A stretch of 64,000 bases of DNA from Blautia caecimuris (GTDB lineage: Bacteria > Bacillota > Clostridia > Lachnospirales > Lachnospiraceae). The position numbers and the translations under genes were made by a program. The notes under the pieces were generated by a model. It was not told where the DNA came from, made no database searches, and was given only the letters and a program-made list of their open reading frames with translations. This document shows, piece by piece, positions 26,684 to 35,455 of the stretch (position 1 is the first letter of the stretch; each line of letters opens with the position of its first letter). The DNA lies in NCBI RefSeq assembly GCF_024622975.1, contig NZ_JANJZT010000005.1:118677-182676 (forward strand), in the 5' to 3' direction.

Positions 26684-27625
26684 TTAAAAATATTTCTTTT
26701 TTGACAGCACAATTGCGGCGATCACACTGAGTGCTATGGATATCAGAATAACGATCAGGAATCCCCACTGAGTGCCGGAGAACGGCATTCCGGCAGCGTT
26801 AAGATTCATGCCGTAAGCACTGAAAATAATCGTAGGAATACTCATTACGATTGTGATCACAGATAATATCTTCATCACATCGTTCAGGTTGTTTGAAATA
26901 ACAGAGGCAAATGCATCCATCATGCTTCTCAGAATGCCGCTGTAAATATTGGCCATTTCAATCGCCTGAGTATTTTCGATGATAACATCCTCCAGAAGCT
27001 CCGTATCCTCCGGATATTTTTTAATACTCTCCACCTTGATCAGCTTCTCCAGCACTGCTTCATTAGAACGCAGAGAAGTGGTAAAGTATACCAGTGATTT
27101 TTCCAGTTCCAGAAGTTCGATCAGTTCCTGATTTCTGGGAGAAAGATGAAGCTTTTCCTCCACCTGTTCACTTTTTTTATCTATAATACGAAGATAACGC
27201 AGGTACATACTGGCATTGCGGTACAGTATCTGCAGGATAAAACGTGTTTTCATATAGGTAAAAAAGTTTCTTACACGGCCTTCCATAAATCTTGTAAGAA
27301 CCTGTGTATCCTCCAGACAAATGGTAAAAATCATTTTATCTGTTACTATAATACCGAGAGGGATGGTGCCGTACCAGTCCTTATCATTTCTCTCCTCGAT
27401 CATAGGCACGTCAACCAGAATCAGCGTGTAATCATCTTCCACTTCAATACGGGAACGCTCTTCCTCATCCAGAGGGGCTCTGAGATCGTCTACTTCAATC
27501 TGAAACTGCTCCGAAATCTCAAAAATCTCCGTTGCTGTAGGATTCGTAAGAGCGATCCAGCAGCCATCCTGCGGTTCCTGTATTTCATGAATAGCACCTT
27601 CAGATGTCCGAAACATTCTAATCAC
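26684..27625 (-). CDS. CorA-family divalent cation transporter
   Basis: The start is taken as GTG at 27625, 9 bases after AAAGGGG, giving 313 residues. A consensus promoter at 27708-27736 would start the RNA near 27700, which excludes the upstream ATG at 27808. The cytoplasmic N-domain begins MFRTSEGAIHEIQEP after two residues; the C-terminal part has two membrane helices, the first ending in the YGMN selectivity motif. CorA proteins form pentamers that take up Mg2+ or related cations. It is shorter at the N-terminus than the longest open frame suggests. Confidence 0.88.
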   Translation of the reverse strand: MIRMFRTSEGAIHEIQEPQDGCWIALTNPTATEIFEISEQFQIEVDDLRAPLDEEERSRIEVEDDYTLILVDVPMIEERNDKDWYGTIPLGIIVTDKMIFTICLEDTQVLTRFMEGRVRNFFTYMKTRFILQILYRNASMYLRYLRIIDKKSEQVEEKLHLSPRNQELIELLELEKSLVYFTTSLRSNEAVLEKLIKVESIKKYPEDTELLEDVIIENTQAIEMANIYSGILRSMMDAFASVISNNLNDVMKILSVITIVMSIPTIIFSAYGMNLNAAGMPFSGTQWGFLIVILISIALSVIAAIVLSKKKYF

Positions 27626-27660
27626 GATTCTTTTCCCCTTTCCACTCTCTTTTTTCCATT

Positions 27661-27676
27661 CAGACCATCTGGTCTG
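27661..27676. promoter_or_regulatory. Palindrome in the corA leader
   Basis: CAGACCA and TGGTCTG form a perfect 7-base inverted repeat with a 2-base centre, between the corA promoter and its ribosome site. It could be an operator or, with its very short loop, a cruciform-type protein site. Confidence 0.4.
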
Positions 27677-27707
27677 AAAGTCCCTCATATATAAAAATAC
27701 AGTATAC

Positions 27708-27736
27708 ATTATAAGTTGTGAACGGTTCTTTGTCAA
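27708..27736 (-). promoter_or_regulatory. Consensus promoter of corA
   Basis: TTGACA (27736-27731), 17-base spacer, TATAAT (27713-27708) on the minus strand, identical to the vegetative consensus. Confidence 0.85.
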
Positions 27737-27827
27737 TTCATAAGACTTTTCATTAACAGGAAATTTACAATTTGAAAAAATCTGAATTTCGTACATAAGA
27801 AAGTACATTTTTGTGCTTATCGCAAAC

Positions 27828-27856
27828 TTGTTCTTACATTATCTTTATGATATAAT
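27828..27856 (+). promoter_or_regulatory. Promoter of the lactonase gene
   Basis: TTGTTC (27828-27833), 17-base spacer and TATAAT (27851-27856), about 150 bases before the lactonase ATG. The leader in between holds no recognisable riboswitch. This and the divergent corA promoter account for the 27626-28008 gap. Confidence 0.65.
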
Positions 27857-28008
27857 TAATTCCAGAAATCCGGCAGCGCAGCTGCCATCGTCATTCGGGT
27901 AAAAACAGTCAGGCGCCGTAAAATCGTATGTTTTTACTGGTATGATATAAAATCTCCGTATGACACCCCCCGGAAGGGCTGCCATACATAAAAACAGGAG
28001 GCAACAAA

Positions 28009-29079
28009 ATGGAAAATAAAAAATATGTGGCGTATGTGGGAACCTATACTCACGGCTCCAGCAAGGGGCTTCAGGTTTATGATGTAGATGTGGAAAAAGG
28101 AACTCTCACAGAACGGAGCGAAGTAGAAGTAAGGAATTCTTCTCACACAGCCCTCTCCAAGAACGGTCTTTTTCTCTATTCTATTGAAGATGAAGGTGTT
28201 GCTGTATTCAGACGCGACAAAGACGGTGATCTGGAGAGAATCAACAGCGTAGATATCGATGGAATGAGAGGCTGTTTCCTTTCCACGGATGTAGACGGCA
28301 AATATCTTTATGTGGCAGGCTACCACGACGGAAAGGTAACTGTGGTACATACTCATCAGGACGGCCGCTTAGGCAGTCTTATGGACGGAGTTTTTCACAA
28401 AGGTCTGGGCAGCGTAGCTGAACGTAATTTCCGCCCTCATGTAAACTGTGTCCGTCCCACGCCGGACAACAAATATCTCTGCGCAGTAGACAACGGAATC
28501 GATCAGGTAAAAGTCTACCGCATCAACAAAAGACGCCATAAACTGGAGCTTGTGGACATTCTACGCTGTCCCAGGGAAAGCGGTCCCAGAATCATCCGCT
28601 TCAGTGAAGACGGACGATTCGCCTATATCCTTTTTGAGCTGAGCAATGAGGTTAAAGTGTACAGCTATGACGGCAGCGGTCTGACTCCGGAGTTTGAGCT
28701 TCTCCAGAGTGTTTCCACTTTAAGCAAAGAACACGATCAGGATTCTTTCCACAATGCCGCTTCCGGACTTGCGCTGGCCCCTGACGGAAAACATCTTTTC
28801 TGTACAACGGCAGGAGAAAACACGGTTTCCATGTATGAAATCGATCAGGAAACAGGCTTTCTGGAAAAGAAATTCACCCTTCCTATCAGTGGTGATTATC
28901 CCAAGGATCTGGTAATCTTCCCAGACAACCGTCATATTGCCATTGCCAATCACGCAAGCAATACCATCACAGTATTTACCGTTGATTATGAAAAAAATAT
29001 TATTGTCATGAACGACAGACCTCATAAAATTGAAACCCCTAACAGTATCCATATCTGGGCAGTTCCGGAGGAACAGTAA
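28009..29079 (+). CDS. Beta-propeller lactonase family protein (6-phosphogluconolactonase-like)
   Basis: 356 residues of the YkgB/Pgl seven-bladed propeller family. The start YVAYVGTYTHGSSKGLQVYDVD is typical, and blades recur with patterns such as GKYLYVAGYHDGKV, HVNCVRPTPDNKYLCAVD and ALAPDGKHLFCTTAG. Family members hydrolyse 6-phosphogluconolactone or other sugar lactones. AGGAGG lies before the ATG. No signal peptide, so it acts in the cytoplasm. It is one of few plus-strand genes and has its own promoter and terminator. Confidence 0.85.
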   Translation: MENKKYVAYVGTYTHGSSKGLQVYDVDVEKGTLTERSEVEVRNSSHTALSKNGLFLYSIEDEGVAVFRRDKDGDLERINSVDIDGMRGCFLSTDVDGKYLYVAGYHDGKVTVVHTHQDGRLGSLMDGVFHKGLGSVAERNFRPHVNCVRPTPDNKYLCAVDNGIDQVKVYRINKRRHKLELVDILRCPRESGPRIIRFSEDGRFAYILFELSNEVKVYSYDGSGLTPEFELLQSVSTLSKEHDQDSFHNAASGLALAPDGKHLFCTTAGENTVSMYEIDQETGFLEKKFTLPISGDYPKDLVIFPDNRHIAIANHASNTITVFTVDYEKNIIVMNDRPHKIETPNSIHIWAVPEEQ

Positions 29080-29093
29080 AACATAGCTCATTC

Positions 29094-29121
29094 ATCCCCG
29101 TTTGCTTTTGCAGACGGGGAT
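29094..29121 (+). terminator. Terminator of the lactonase gene
   Basis: ATCCCCGT (29094-29101) pairs with ACGGGGAT (29114-29121), followed by ATTTTATG on the plus strand. Confidence 0.85.
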
Positions 29122-29212
29122 ATTTTATGCCCCGGATATATATGTTTAAGCTTTTTAATGTTGCCTGCAAGTGGAATCATCATCTCTGAAAAACCTTGAT
29201 TTTTACAGGAAA

Positions 29213-29276
29213 TAAAAAAAGACCCTGACCTGCAGAAATCACGCCCCAAAAGGCAAACCTCTGCAAGATCAAGGCC
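29213..29276 (-). terminator. Terminator of the ppdK transcript
   Basis: On the minus strand a long imperfect stem pairs a CTTGCAGA-containing arm (about 29276-29259) with TCTGCAGG and GGGTC, then runs into seven T residues (29219-29213). It lies about 230 bases beyond the ppdK stop, implying a long 3' untranslated region. Confidence 0.7.
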
Positions 29277-29424
29277 TTTATCTTATACTGTCTGATTTGA
29301 CAGCCTTTTATTACTCTGCTTGGACACACAATGCACGATCAGCTCATGCATTGCCACAGGATTCTTCCCCGTGAAGCGTCTGCCGGAAGCCGACAGAATT
29401 CTTCAGAAAATCATCCCATGTATA

Positions 29425-29492
29425 CACAGGATAAAGCCATTTCCCAGGATACGGGCTTTGCCCCAAAACAGGATATATGGCTTTGCCCTGTG
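29425..29492 (-). ncRNA. Large imperfect hairpin in the ppdK 3' untranslated region
   Basis: CACAGGATAAAGCCAT (29425-29440) and ATGGCTTTGCCCTGTG (29477-29492) are inverted copies matching at 14 of 16 bases, with an inner GGGC-type stem between. A further 7-bp inverted repeat lies at 29329-29353. No T run follows, so it is not itself a terminator. It could protect the ppdK mRNA end or be processed as a small RNA; nothing identifies a family. Confidence 0.45.
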
Positions 29493-29503
29493 ACAAATTT
29501 ATC

Positions 29504-32134
29504 TTACGCGTTCTTCTCAGCGATAGCTGCCTGAGCTGCTGCCAGACGAGCGATCGGTACACGGAACGGTGAGCAGGATACATAGTTCAGGCCGATCTTA
29601 TGGCAGAACTCTACGGAAGACGGATCTCCGCCGTGCTCGCCGCAGATACCTACGTGAAGGTTCGGGTTAACCGGTTTTCCAAGTTTAATGGACATTTCCA
29701 TAAGCTTGCCAACACCGATCTGGTCGAGTTTTGCGAATGGATCGTTCTCGAAGATCTTAGCGTCATAGTATGCATCCAGGAACTTACCAGCGTCATCACG
29801 GGAGAATCCGTATGTCATCTGTGTAAGGTCGTTTGTACCGAAGCAGAAGAAGTCAGCCTCTTTAGCGATCTCGTCTGCAGTAAGAGCTGCTCTCGGGATC
29901 TCAATCATTGTACCAACTTCGTATTTCAGATCAACGCCTGCTGCTGCGATCTCAGCGTCTGCTGTCTCAACAACAAATTTCTTAACATATTTAAGCTCTT
30001 TGATGTCGCCTACAAGCGGAATCATGATCTCTGGGCATACATTCCAGTCAGCGTGTGCTTTCTTAACATTGATAGCTGCACGGATAACTGCTTTTGTCTG
30101 CATCTTAGCGATTTCCGGATAAGTAACCGCAAGACGGCATCCACGATGACCCATCATTGGGTTGAACTCATGGAGAGAATCAATGATAGTCTTGATCTGC
30201 TCAACAGTTTTGCCCTGAGCGTCAGCAAGTTTCTTAATATCTTCCTCTGTAGTAGGAACGAACTCATGAAGCGGCGGATCCAGGAAACGGATAGTAACCG
30301 GGTTGCCTTCCAGAGCCTCATACAGCTTCTCGAAGTCTCCCTGCTGCTCCGGAAGGATCTTCTCAAGAGCTGCTTCTCTCTCTTCTACTGTCTCAGAGCA
30401 GATCATCTCACGGAAAGCGTCAATTCTGTCGCCCTCGAAGAACATATGCTCTGTACGGCAAAGACCGATACCTTCTGCGCCAAGCTCACGAGCTTTTTTA
30501 GCGTCAGCCGGAGTATCAGCGTTTGTACGAACCTTGAGTGTTCTGTATTTGTCAGCCCATCCCATGATTCTTCCGAACTCACCAGCGATTGTAGCGTCTA
30601 CAGTCGGGATGATTCCGTCGTAGATGTTACCTGTGGAACCGTCAAGGGAGATGCTGTCTCCTTCGTGGAACTCTTTGCCGGCAAGTGTAAATTTCTTATT
30701 CTCTTCATCCATAGCGATCTCGCCGCATCCGGATACACAGCAAGTACCCATACCACGAGCAACAACTGCTGCGTGAGATGTCATACCGCCACGAACTGTC
30801 AGGATACCCTGAGCAGATTTCATACCGGTGATGTCTTCCGGAGAAGTCTCAAGACGAACAAGAACAACTTTCTCGCCTCTTGCAGCCCACTCTACAGCAT
30901 CGTCTGCTGTGAAGACGATCTTACCGCAAGCAGCTCCCGGAGAAGCGCCAAGTGCTTTTGCCATTGGAGTAGCCTCTTTCAGAGCCTTAGCGTCGAACTG
31001 CGGATGAAGCAGTGTGTCGAGGTTACGAGGATCGATCATTGCTACAGCTTCTTCTTCTGTTCTCATTCCCTCGTCAACAAGGTCACAAGCGATCTTCAGA
31101 GCAGCCTGAGCAGTTCTCTTACCGTTACGTGTCTGAAGCATATACAGTTTACCATGCTCTACAGTAAACTCCATATCCTGCATATCTCTGTAGTGTTTCT
31201 CAAGAGTATTGCATACATTCTTGAACTCTACGAATGCTTCCGGGAATTTCTCTTCCATCTCGGAGATGTGCATTGGTGTACGAACACCGGCAACAACGTC
31301 CTCACCCTGAGCATTTGTAAGGAACTCACCGAACAGACCGTTCTCACCTGTAGCAGGGTCACGTGTGAAGGCAACACCTGTACCACAGTCATCGCCCATG
31401 TTACCGAATGCCATCATCTGTACGTTTACAGCAGTACCCCAGGAATATGGGATATCGTTGTCACGACGATATACGTTTGCTCTCGGGTTGTCCCAGGAAC
31501 GGAATACAGCTTTGATAGCTCCCATTAACTGCTCCTTCGGATCAGACGGGAAATCAGCGCCGATTTTTTCTTTATATTCAGCCTTAAACTGATTAGCAAG
31601 AGTTTCAAGATCTTCAGCTGTAAGCTCAACGTCCTGAGTTACGCCCTTCTCTTCTTTCATTTTGTCAATCAGCTCTTCAAAATATTTCTTGCCAACTTCC
31701 ATAACTACGTCAGAGTACATCTGGATGAATCTTCTGTAGCAGTCCCAAGCCCAACGTGGGTTGTTGGATTTTTCAGCTAAAGTATGAACAACTTCTTCAT
31801 TTAAACCAAGGTTCAGGATAGTATCCATCATACCTGGCATAGATGCTCTTGCACCAGAACGAACGGAAACAAGCAGAGGATTTTCTTTGTCACCGAATTT
31901 CTTTCCGGTAACTCCTTCCATTTTGGTGATTGCTTCCATGATCTGAGCCATGATCTCATCGTTGATCTGTCTTCCGTCTTCATAGTACTGTGTGCAGGCT
32001 TCTGTTGTGATTGTGAAGCCCTGCGGTACAGGAAGACCCAGGCTTGTCATTTCAGCAAGGTTGGCACCTTTACCACCCAGAAGGTTTCTCATAGTAGCGT
32101 TACCTTCTGTAAACATGTAAACCCATTTTGCCAT
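29504..32134 (-). CDS. ppdK: Pyruvate, phosphate dikinase
   Basis: 876 residues, full length. The N-terminal nucleotide domain has GGKGANLAEMTSLGLPVPQGFT; the phosphohistidine domain has GGMTSHAAVVARGMG with the catalytic His; the C-terminal PEP/pyruvate barrel includes GLCRTEHMFF and CGEHGGDP. The enzyme interconverts pyruvate, ATP and Pi with PEP, AMP and PPi. In PPi-using Clostridia it replaces or supplements pyruvate kinase. The adjacent gene encodes a probable PPi-dependent phosphofructokinase. Its promoter is at 32200-32228. Confidence 0.97.
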   Translation of the reverse strand: MAKWVYMFTEGNATMRNLLGGKGANLAEMTSLGLPVPQGFTITTEACTQYYEDGRQINDEIMAQIMEAITKMEGVTGKKFGDKENPLLVSVRSGARASMPGMMDTILNLGLNEEVVHTLAEKSNNPRWAWDCYRRFIQMYSDVVMEVGKKYFEELIDKMKEEKGVTQDVELTAEDLETLANQFKAEYKEKIGADFPSDPKEQLMGAIKAVFRSWDNPRANVYRRDNDIPYSWGTAVNVQMMAFGNMGDDCGTGVAFTRDPATGENGLFGEFLTNAQGEDVVAGVRTPMHISEMEEKFPEAFVEFKNVCNTLEKHYRDMQDMEFTVEHGKLYMLQTRNGKRTAQAALKIACDLVDEGMRTEEEAVAMIDPRNLDTLLHPQFDAKALKEATPMAKALGASPGAACGKIVFTADDAVEWAARGEKVVLVRLETSPEDITGMKSAQGILTVRGGMTSHAAVVARGMGTCCVSGCGEIAMDEENKKFTLAGKEFHEGDSISLDGSTGNIYDGIIPTVDATIAGEFGRIMGWADKYRTLKVRTNADTPADAKKARELGAEGIGLCRTEHMFFEGDRIDAFREMICSETVEEREAALEKILPEQQGDFEKLYEALEGNPVTIRFLDPPLHEFVPTTEEDIKKLADAQGKTVEQIKTIIDSLHEFNPMMGHRGCRLAVTYPEIAKMQTKAVIRAAINVKKAHADWNVCPEIMIPLVGDIKELKYVKKFVVETADAEIAAAGVDLKYEVGTMIEIPRAALTADEIAKEADFFCFGTNDLTQMTYGFSRDDAGKFLDAYYDAKIFENDPFAKLDQIGVGKLMEMSIKLGKPVNPNLHVGICGEHGGDPSSVEFCHKIGLNYVSCSPFRVPIARLAAAQAAIAEKNA

Positions 32135-32199
32135 TTTACATTTTCCTCCTAAATTTTTGTTCTTTAAACATAAAAATATGTTTTTATACGCACATAGTT

Positions 32200-32228
32200 A
32201 TTGTATAGATTTCTTCCCAAATAGTCAA
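32200..32228 (-). promoter_or_regulatory. Promoter of ppdK
   Basis: TTGACT (32228-32223), 17-base spacer and TACAAT (32205-32200) on the minus strand, about 65 bases before the ppdK ATG. Confidence 0.75.
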
Positions 32229-32237
32229 GGACAAACT

Positions 32238-32271
32238 CAAAAAAAGGGGGAAAAACTATTATTTCCCCCCT
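32238..32271 (-). terminator. Terminator of the phosphofructokinase gene
   Basis: A GGGGGAAA/TTTCCCCC stem (arms near 32246-32253 and 32262-32270) is followed on the minus strand by eight T residues. It lies just before the ppdK promoter, so the two glycolytic genes have separate transcripts. Confidence 0.85.
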
Positions 32272-32286
32272 TGCGCTCGTATCATG

Positions 32287-33537
32287 TCAGCGTTTTTTCT
32301 TCATATTCAGTACAAGATGTCTTGGAAGACCGTTCACCATGATCGGCTGATAATCTCCCTGGATCAGCGGTTTGATATAATCAATAAAGTCCTCTGTCAC
32401 GTAAGAGCCGTCTCTTGTCATCCAGTTTCTTGGAACCAGTTTTTCCTCATTGGCAATGCGGTGCACATCATAAATACCTGTTTTTGCCATATACGGATCA
32501 TCGGAAACACGGTCGATGACCACCATTTTTCCGGTATCTCCTTCGTCAGCAGCCTTTACTGCAGCGCCGCCCACCATAAACGCCTCGTCAATATCTGTCC
32601 GGGAAGCCATATGGGATGCGCTTCTCTGAAGTGTGGAGAACTCTACGGCTCTAGTTTTGCAGCCGCACTCTCCTGCCAGGAAGTTTGCCAGATACGCAGC
32701 AGTTCCCTGAAGCTGTTTATGTCCGAAGTTGTCCACGTAATCGCTGGAGCTTCCCAGCTCGCAGACATAACGCCCGTCAGCCAACTTGATTCCTTCAGAC
32801 ACCGCAATGACAACAGAATCCTTTTTCGTCAGCAGATCTTTGACCTTTGCCAGGAACTTCTCCACATCAAAAGGAATTTCCGGAAGATAAATAAGATCCG
32901 GGCCTTCGCAGTCCTCTGTTTTTGCAAGAGCAGCCGCCCCGGTAAGCCAGCCAGCGTTTCGACCCATGATCTCCATAATGGTGATCATCTTTTTCTTGTA
33001 GGTCAGACCTTCCGCATCGCGGATCACCTCTTTTGTGGAGGCTCCTATGTATTTTGCTGCGCTGCCAAATCCCGGAGTATGGTCTGTGAGAGCCAGATCA
33101 TTGTCAATTGTTTTTGGCACACCGATAAATTTCTGCTTCTGTCCGGTAAGAATGGCATAATCCGACAGCTTTTTAATGGTATCCATGGAATCATTACCGC
33201 CAATATAAATAAACGTATCAATACTCAGCTTATTCAGAATTCCAAACAGTTTCTCATAAATATCTCTGTCTTCATGTATTTCCGGAAGCTTGTAACGGCA
33301 GGAACCAAGAAATGCAGACGGTGTTCTTTTCAGAAGCTCAATATCCAGTTCCGAATGAATCTGTGTAGACAGATCCACATACTGCTCATCCAGAAGTCCC
33401 TGTACTCCGTGAAGCATTCCGTATACCTTGTCAAAGCCTCGTTCAATGGCATTTTTATAAACGCCTGCCAGACTGGAATTAATTACAGAGGTGGGTCCCC
33501 CTGACTGTCCTACGATGATGTTTCTTTTTTTTGCCAT
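32287..33537 (-). CDS. pfp: Phosphofructokinase, probably pyrophosphate-dependent
   Basis: 416 residues. The N-terminal VGQSGGPTSVINSSLAG is the family start. At the phosphoryl-donor site the sequence is IGGNDSMDT, with Asp where ATP-dependent enzymes have Gly104, and VPKTIDND has Lys where they have Gly124; this Asp/Lys pair is the mark of PPi-dependent enzymes. An Asn replaces the usual first Asp of GGDDS. PTGGNAGW-like MGRNAGWLTG follows. It converts fructose 6-phosphate to the 1,6-bisphosphate. PPDK, a PPi-linked enzyme, is next door. Donor choice is inferred. Confidence 0.85.
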   Translation of the reverse strand: MAKKRNIIVGQSGGPTSVINSSLAGVYKNAIERGFDKVYGMLHGVQGLLDEQYVDLSTQIHSELDIELLKRTPSAFLGSCRYKLPEIHEDRDIYEKLFGILNKLSIDTFIYIGGNDSMDTIKKLSDYAILTGQKQKFIGVPKTIDNDLALTDHTPGFGSAAKYIGASTKEVIRDAEGLTYKKKMITIMEIMGRNAGWLTGAAALAKTEDCEGPDLIYLPEIPFDVEKFLAKVKDLLTKKDSVVIAVSEGIKLADGRYVCELGSSSDYVDNFGHKQLQGTAAYLANFLAGECGCKTRAVEFSTLQRSASHMASRTDIDEAFMVGGAAVKAADEGDTGKMVVIDRVSDDPYMAKTGIYDVHRIANEEKLVPRNWMTRDGSYVTEDFIDYIKPLIQGDYQPIMVNGLPRHLVLNMKKKR

Positions 33538-33573
33538 ATTCTGTTCCTCCTGTACAACAACCTATAATTGTTA

Positions 33574-33602
33574 ATTTTAACAATATATATTCATTCCGTC
33601 AA
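33574..33602 (-). promoter_or_regulatory. Promoter of the phosphofructokinase gene
   Basis: TTGACG (33602-33597), 17-base spacer and TAAAAT (33579-33574) on the minus strand, about 30 bases before the AGGAGG site. Confidence 0.7.
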
Positions 33603-33897
33603 GTTTATATTATATATTTTGCATATAATATTGTTTGATTTCAAATTATGCATAGTCAAAATATACATCTTCGCAGGAAACAAAAAGCAACCTAAAAGAC
33701 AATATTGCACGTATTATTTCGACACGGATTCTTATTTCTCTGCTATTTCAACAGTTTCATTCAGAGAAAGAGTATTTCCCTTATTGCTGTTGGAATTCCG
33801 AAAGAAGCGACATACAAAATCTCTTTAAAAAAGACTTCCAAAATGCAGGAATAGGGCAGGTTTCCTAAGAATCCCACCCCAAAACTTGACATAGAGC
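33603..33897. other. AT-rich intergenic region without a recognised gene
   Basis: Nothing coding is convincing here. A second GGGGTGGGATTC...CCTGCCC hairpin-like block (about 33858-33887) resembles the glyS terminator that follows at 33908-33933, as if the terminator had been duplicated. A 62-codon minus-strand open frame (33949-33761) runs through both hairpins and has no ribosome site. Confidence 0.4.
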
Positions 33898-33933
33898 CCA
33901 AAAAGCAGGGCAGTATCCCAAAGAATACCGCCC
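33898..33933 (-). terminator. Terminator of the glycyl-tRNA synthetase gene
   Basis: GGGCAGTAT (33908-33916) pairs with ATACCGCCC (33925-33933) with one G-T pair; on the minus strand TGCTTTTTGG follows. Confidence 0.8.
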
Positions 33934-33965
33934 CGGTTATTGACATCATGTCCTGTTATTTTTTA

Positions 33966-35360
33966 TTAAAATGTAAACTTGTCTGCAAAGTAAGCGTCCA
34001 GCTCGTCGATTTTCACGCGAACCTGCTCCATGGTATCACGGTCGCGGACAGTTACTGCGCCGTCTGTCTCGGAATCAAAGTCATAGGTTACACAGAACGG
34101 AGTTCCGATCTCATCCTGTCTTCTGTAACGCTTTCCGATATTTCCACGGTCGTCATACTCGCAGTTGTATTTTTTAGAAAGCTGCTGATAGATCTTCTCA
34201 GCGCCTTCATTCAGCTTCTTGGAAAGAGGAAGCACACCAATCTTTACCGGAGCAAGCACCGGATGGAAACGGAGCACAGTACGCACATCATTTTTCTCAG
34301 CGTCAAGAACCTCTTCATCATATGCGCTGCACAGGAATGCAAGCACCATACGGTCAGCTCCCAGTGACGGCTCAATCACATACGGAATATATTTCTGCTT
34401 CTTCTCGTCGTCAAAGTAAGTCAGATCCTGACCAGAAACATTCTGATGCTGTGTCAGGTCATAGTCTGTTCTGTCAGCAATACCCCACAGTTCCCCCCAG
34501 CCAAACGGGAACAGGAACTCCACGTCTGTGGTAGCTTTGCTGTAGAAGCTCAGCTCTTCCTGATCGTGGTCGCGATAACGTACCTCATCCTCTTTAAGAC
34601 CCAGAGAACTGAGCCAGTCAAGGCAGAACTGCTTCCAGTATGCAAACCATTCAAGGTCTGTATCCGGCTCACAGAAAAATTCCAGCTCCATCTGCTCAAA
34701 CTCACGGGTACGGAAGGTAAAGTTTCCAGGAGTGATCTCATTACGGAAAGATTTACCGATCTGTCCGATTCCAAATGGAATTTTCTTTCTGGAGGTTCTC
34801 TGTACATTCTTAAAGTTTACGAAAATACCCTGCGCGGTTTCCGGACGAAGGTATACGGTATTTTTTGCATCCTCAGTTACACCCTGGAAGGTCTTGAACA
34901 TCAGGTTAAACTGACGGATGTCTGTAAAGTTATGTTTGCCGCAGCTTGGGCAGGGAACCTGATGCTCTTTGATAAATTCCATCATCTGTTCCTGAGACCA
35001 GGAATCTACGCTTCCTTCAATCTCGATCCCATGCTCTGCACAGTAGTCCTCGATCAGCTTATCTGCACGGAAACGCTCATGGCACTCCTTACAGTCCATC
35101 AGAGGATCAGAAAATCCGCCCAGGTGACCGGAAGCTACCCATGTCTGAGGATTCATAAGAATCGCACAGTCTACGCCTACATTGTAGGGAGACTCCTGAA
35201 TAAATTTCTGCCACCACGCTCTTTTTACGTTGTTTTTCAGCTCCACACCCAAGTTTCCATAGTCCCAGGTATTTGCCAGACCACCGTAAATCTCAGAGCC
35301 CGGATAGACGAATCCTCTGGCTTTTGCCAGAGCAACAATTTTTTCCATTGTTTTTTCCAT
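33966..35360 (-). CDS. glyS: Glycyl-tRNA synthetase, one-chain (alpha2) type
   Basis: 464 residues of the class II dimeric GlyRS, unlike the alpha2beta2 enzyme of many bacteria. [22 protein letters not shown] near residue 14 is the family start; class II motif 2 appears as [22 protein letters not shown] and motif 3 as [18 protein letters not shown] and CPSC pairs lie in the insertion around residues 88-143. It charges tRNA-Gly with glycine. AGGAG precedes the ATG. No T-box is present in the 90-base leader. Confidence 0.95.
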   Translation of the reverse strand: MEKTMEKIVALAKARGFVYPGSEIYGGLANTWDYGNLGVELKNNVKRAWWQKFIQESPYNVGVDCAILMNPQTWVASGHLGGFSDPLMDCKECHERFRADKLIEDYCAEHGIEIEGSVDSWSQEQMMEFIKEHQVPCPSCGKHNFTDIRQFNLMFKTFQGVTEDAKNTVYLRPETAQGIFVNFKNVQRTSRKKIPFGIGQIGKSFRNEITPGNFTFRTREFEQMELEFFCEPDTDLEWFAYWKQFCLDWLSSLGLKEDEVRYRDHDQEELSFYSKATTDVEFLFPFGWGELWGIADRTDYDLTQHQNVSGQDLTYFDDEKKQKYIPYVIEPSLGADRMVLAFLCSAYDEEVLDAEKNDVRTVLRFHPVLAPVKIGVLPLSKKLNEGAEKIYQQLSKKYNCEYDDRGNIGKRYRRQDEIGTPFCVTYDFDSETDGAVTVRDRDTMEQVRVKIDELDAYFADKFTF

Positions 35361-35426
35361 AATTATTCTCCTAAATTTTTCAATGTTCTTAACTGCCTGG
35401 TCTCCCCTGCAGTTATCAATGCTCTC

Positions 35427-35455
35427 ATTATACTAGCATCCTTCTGCTTTTTCAA
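35427..35455 (-). promoter_or_regulatory. Promoter of glyS
   Basis: TTGAAA (35455-35450), 17-base spacer, TATAAT (35432-35427) on the minus strand. The -35 overlaps the stop codon of the DUF4867 gene. Confidence 0.75.

Noticed and set aside
29600..31528. 642-codon plus-strand open frame opposite ppdK
   Set aside because: It is the antisense shadow of a fully conserved ppdK; the translation is Cys/Ser rich with no family and no ribosome site.
32284..33504. 406-codon plus-strand open frame opposite the phosphofructokinase
   Set aside because: Antisense shadow; the minus-strand product is clearly conserved.
33761..33949. 62-codon hydrophobic minus-strand open frame after glyS
   Set aside because: It runs through the terminator hairpins and has no ribosome site.
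35361..35451. T-box upstream of glyS
   Set aside because: The 90-base leader is too short and lacks the TGGNACCGCG sequence; only a promoter is visible.
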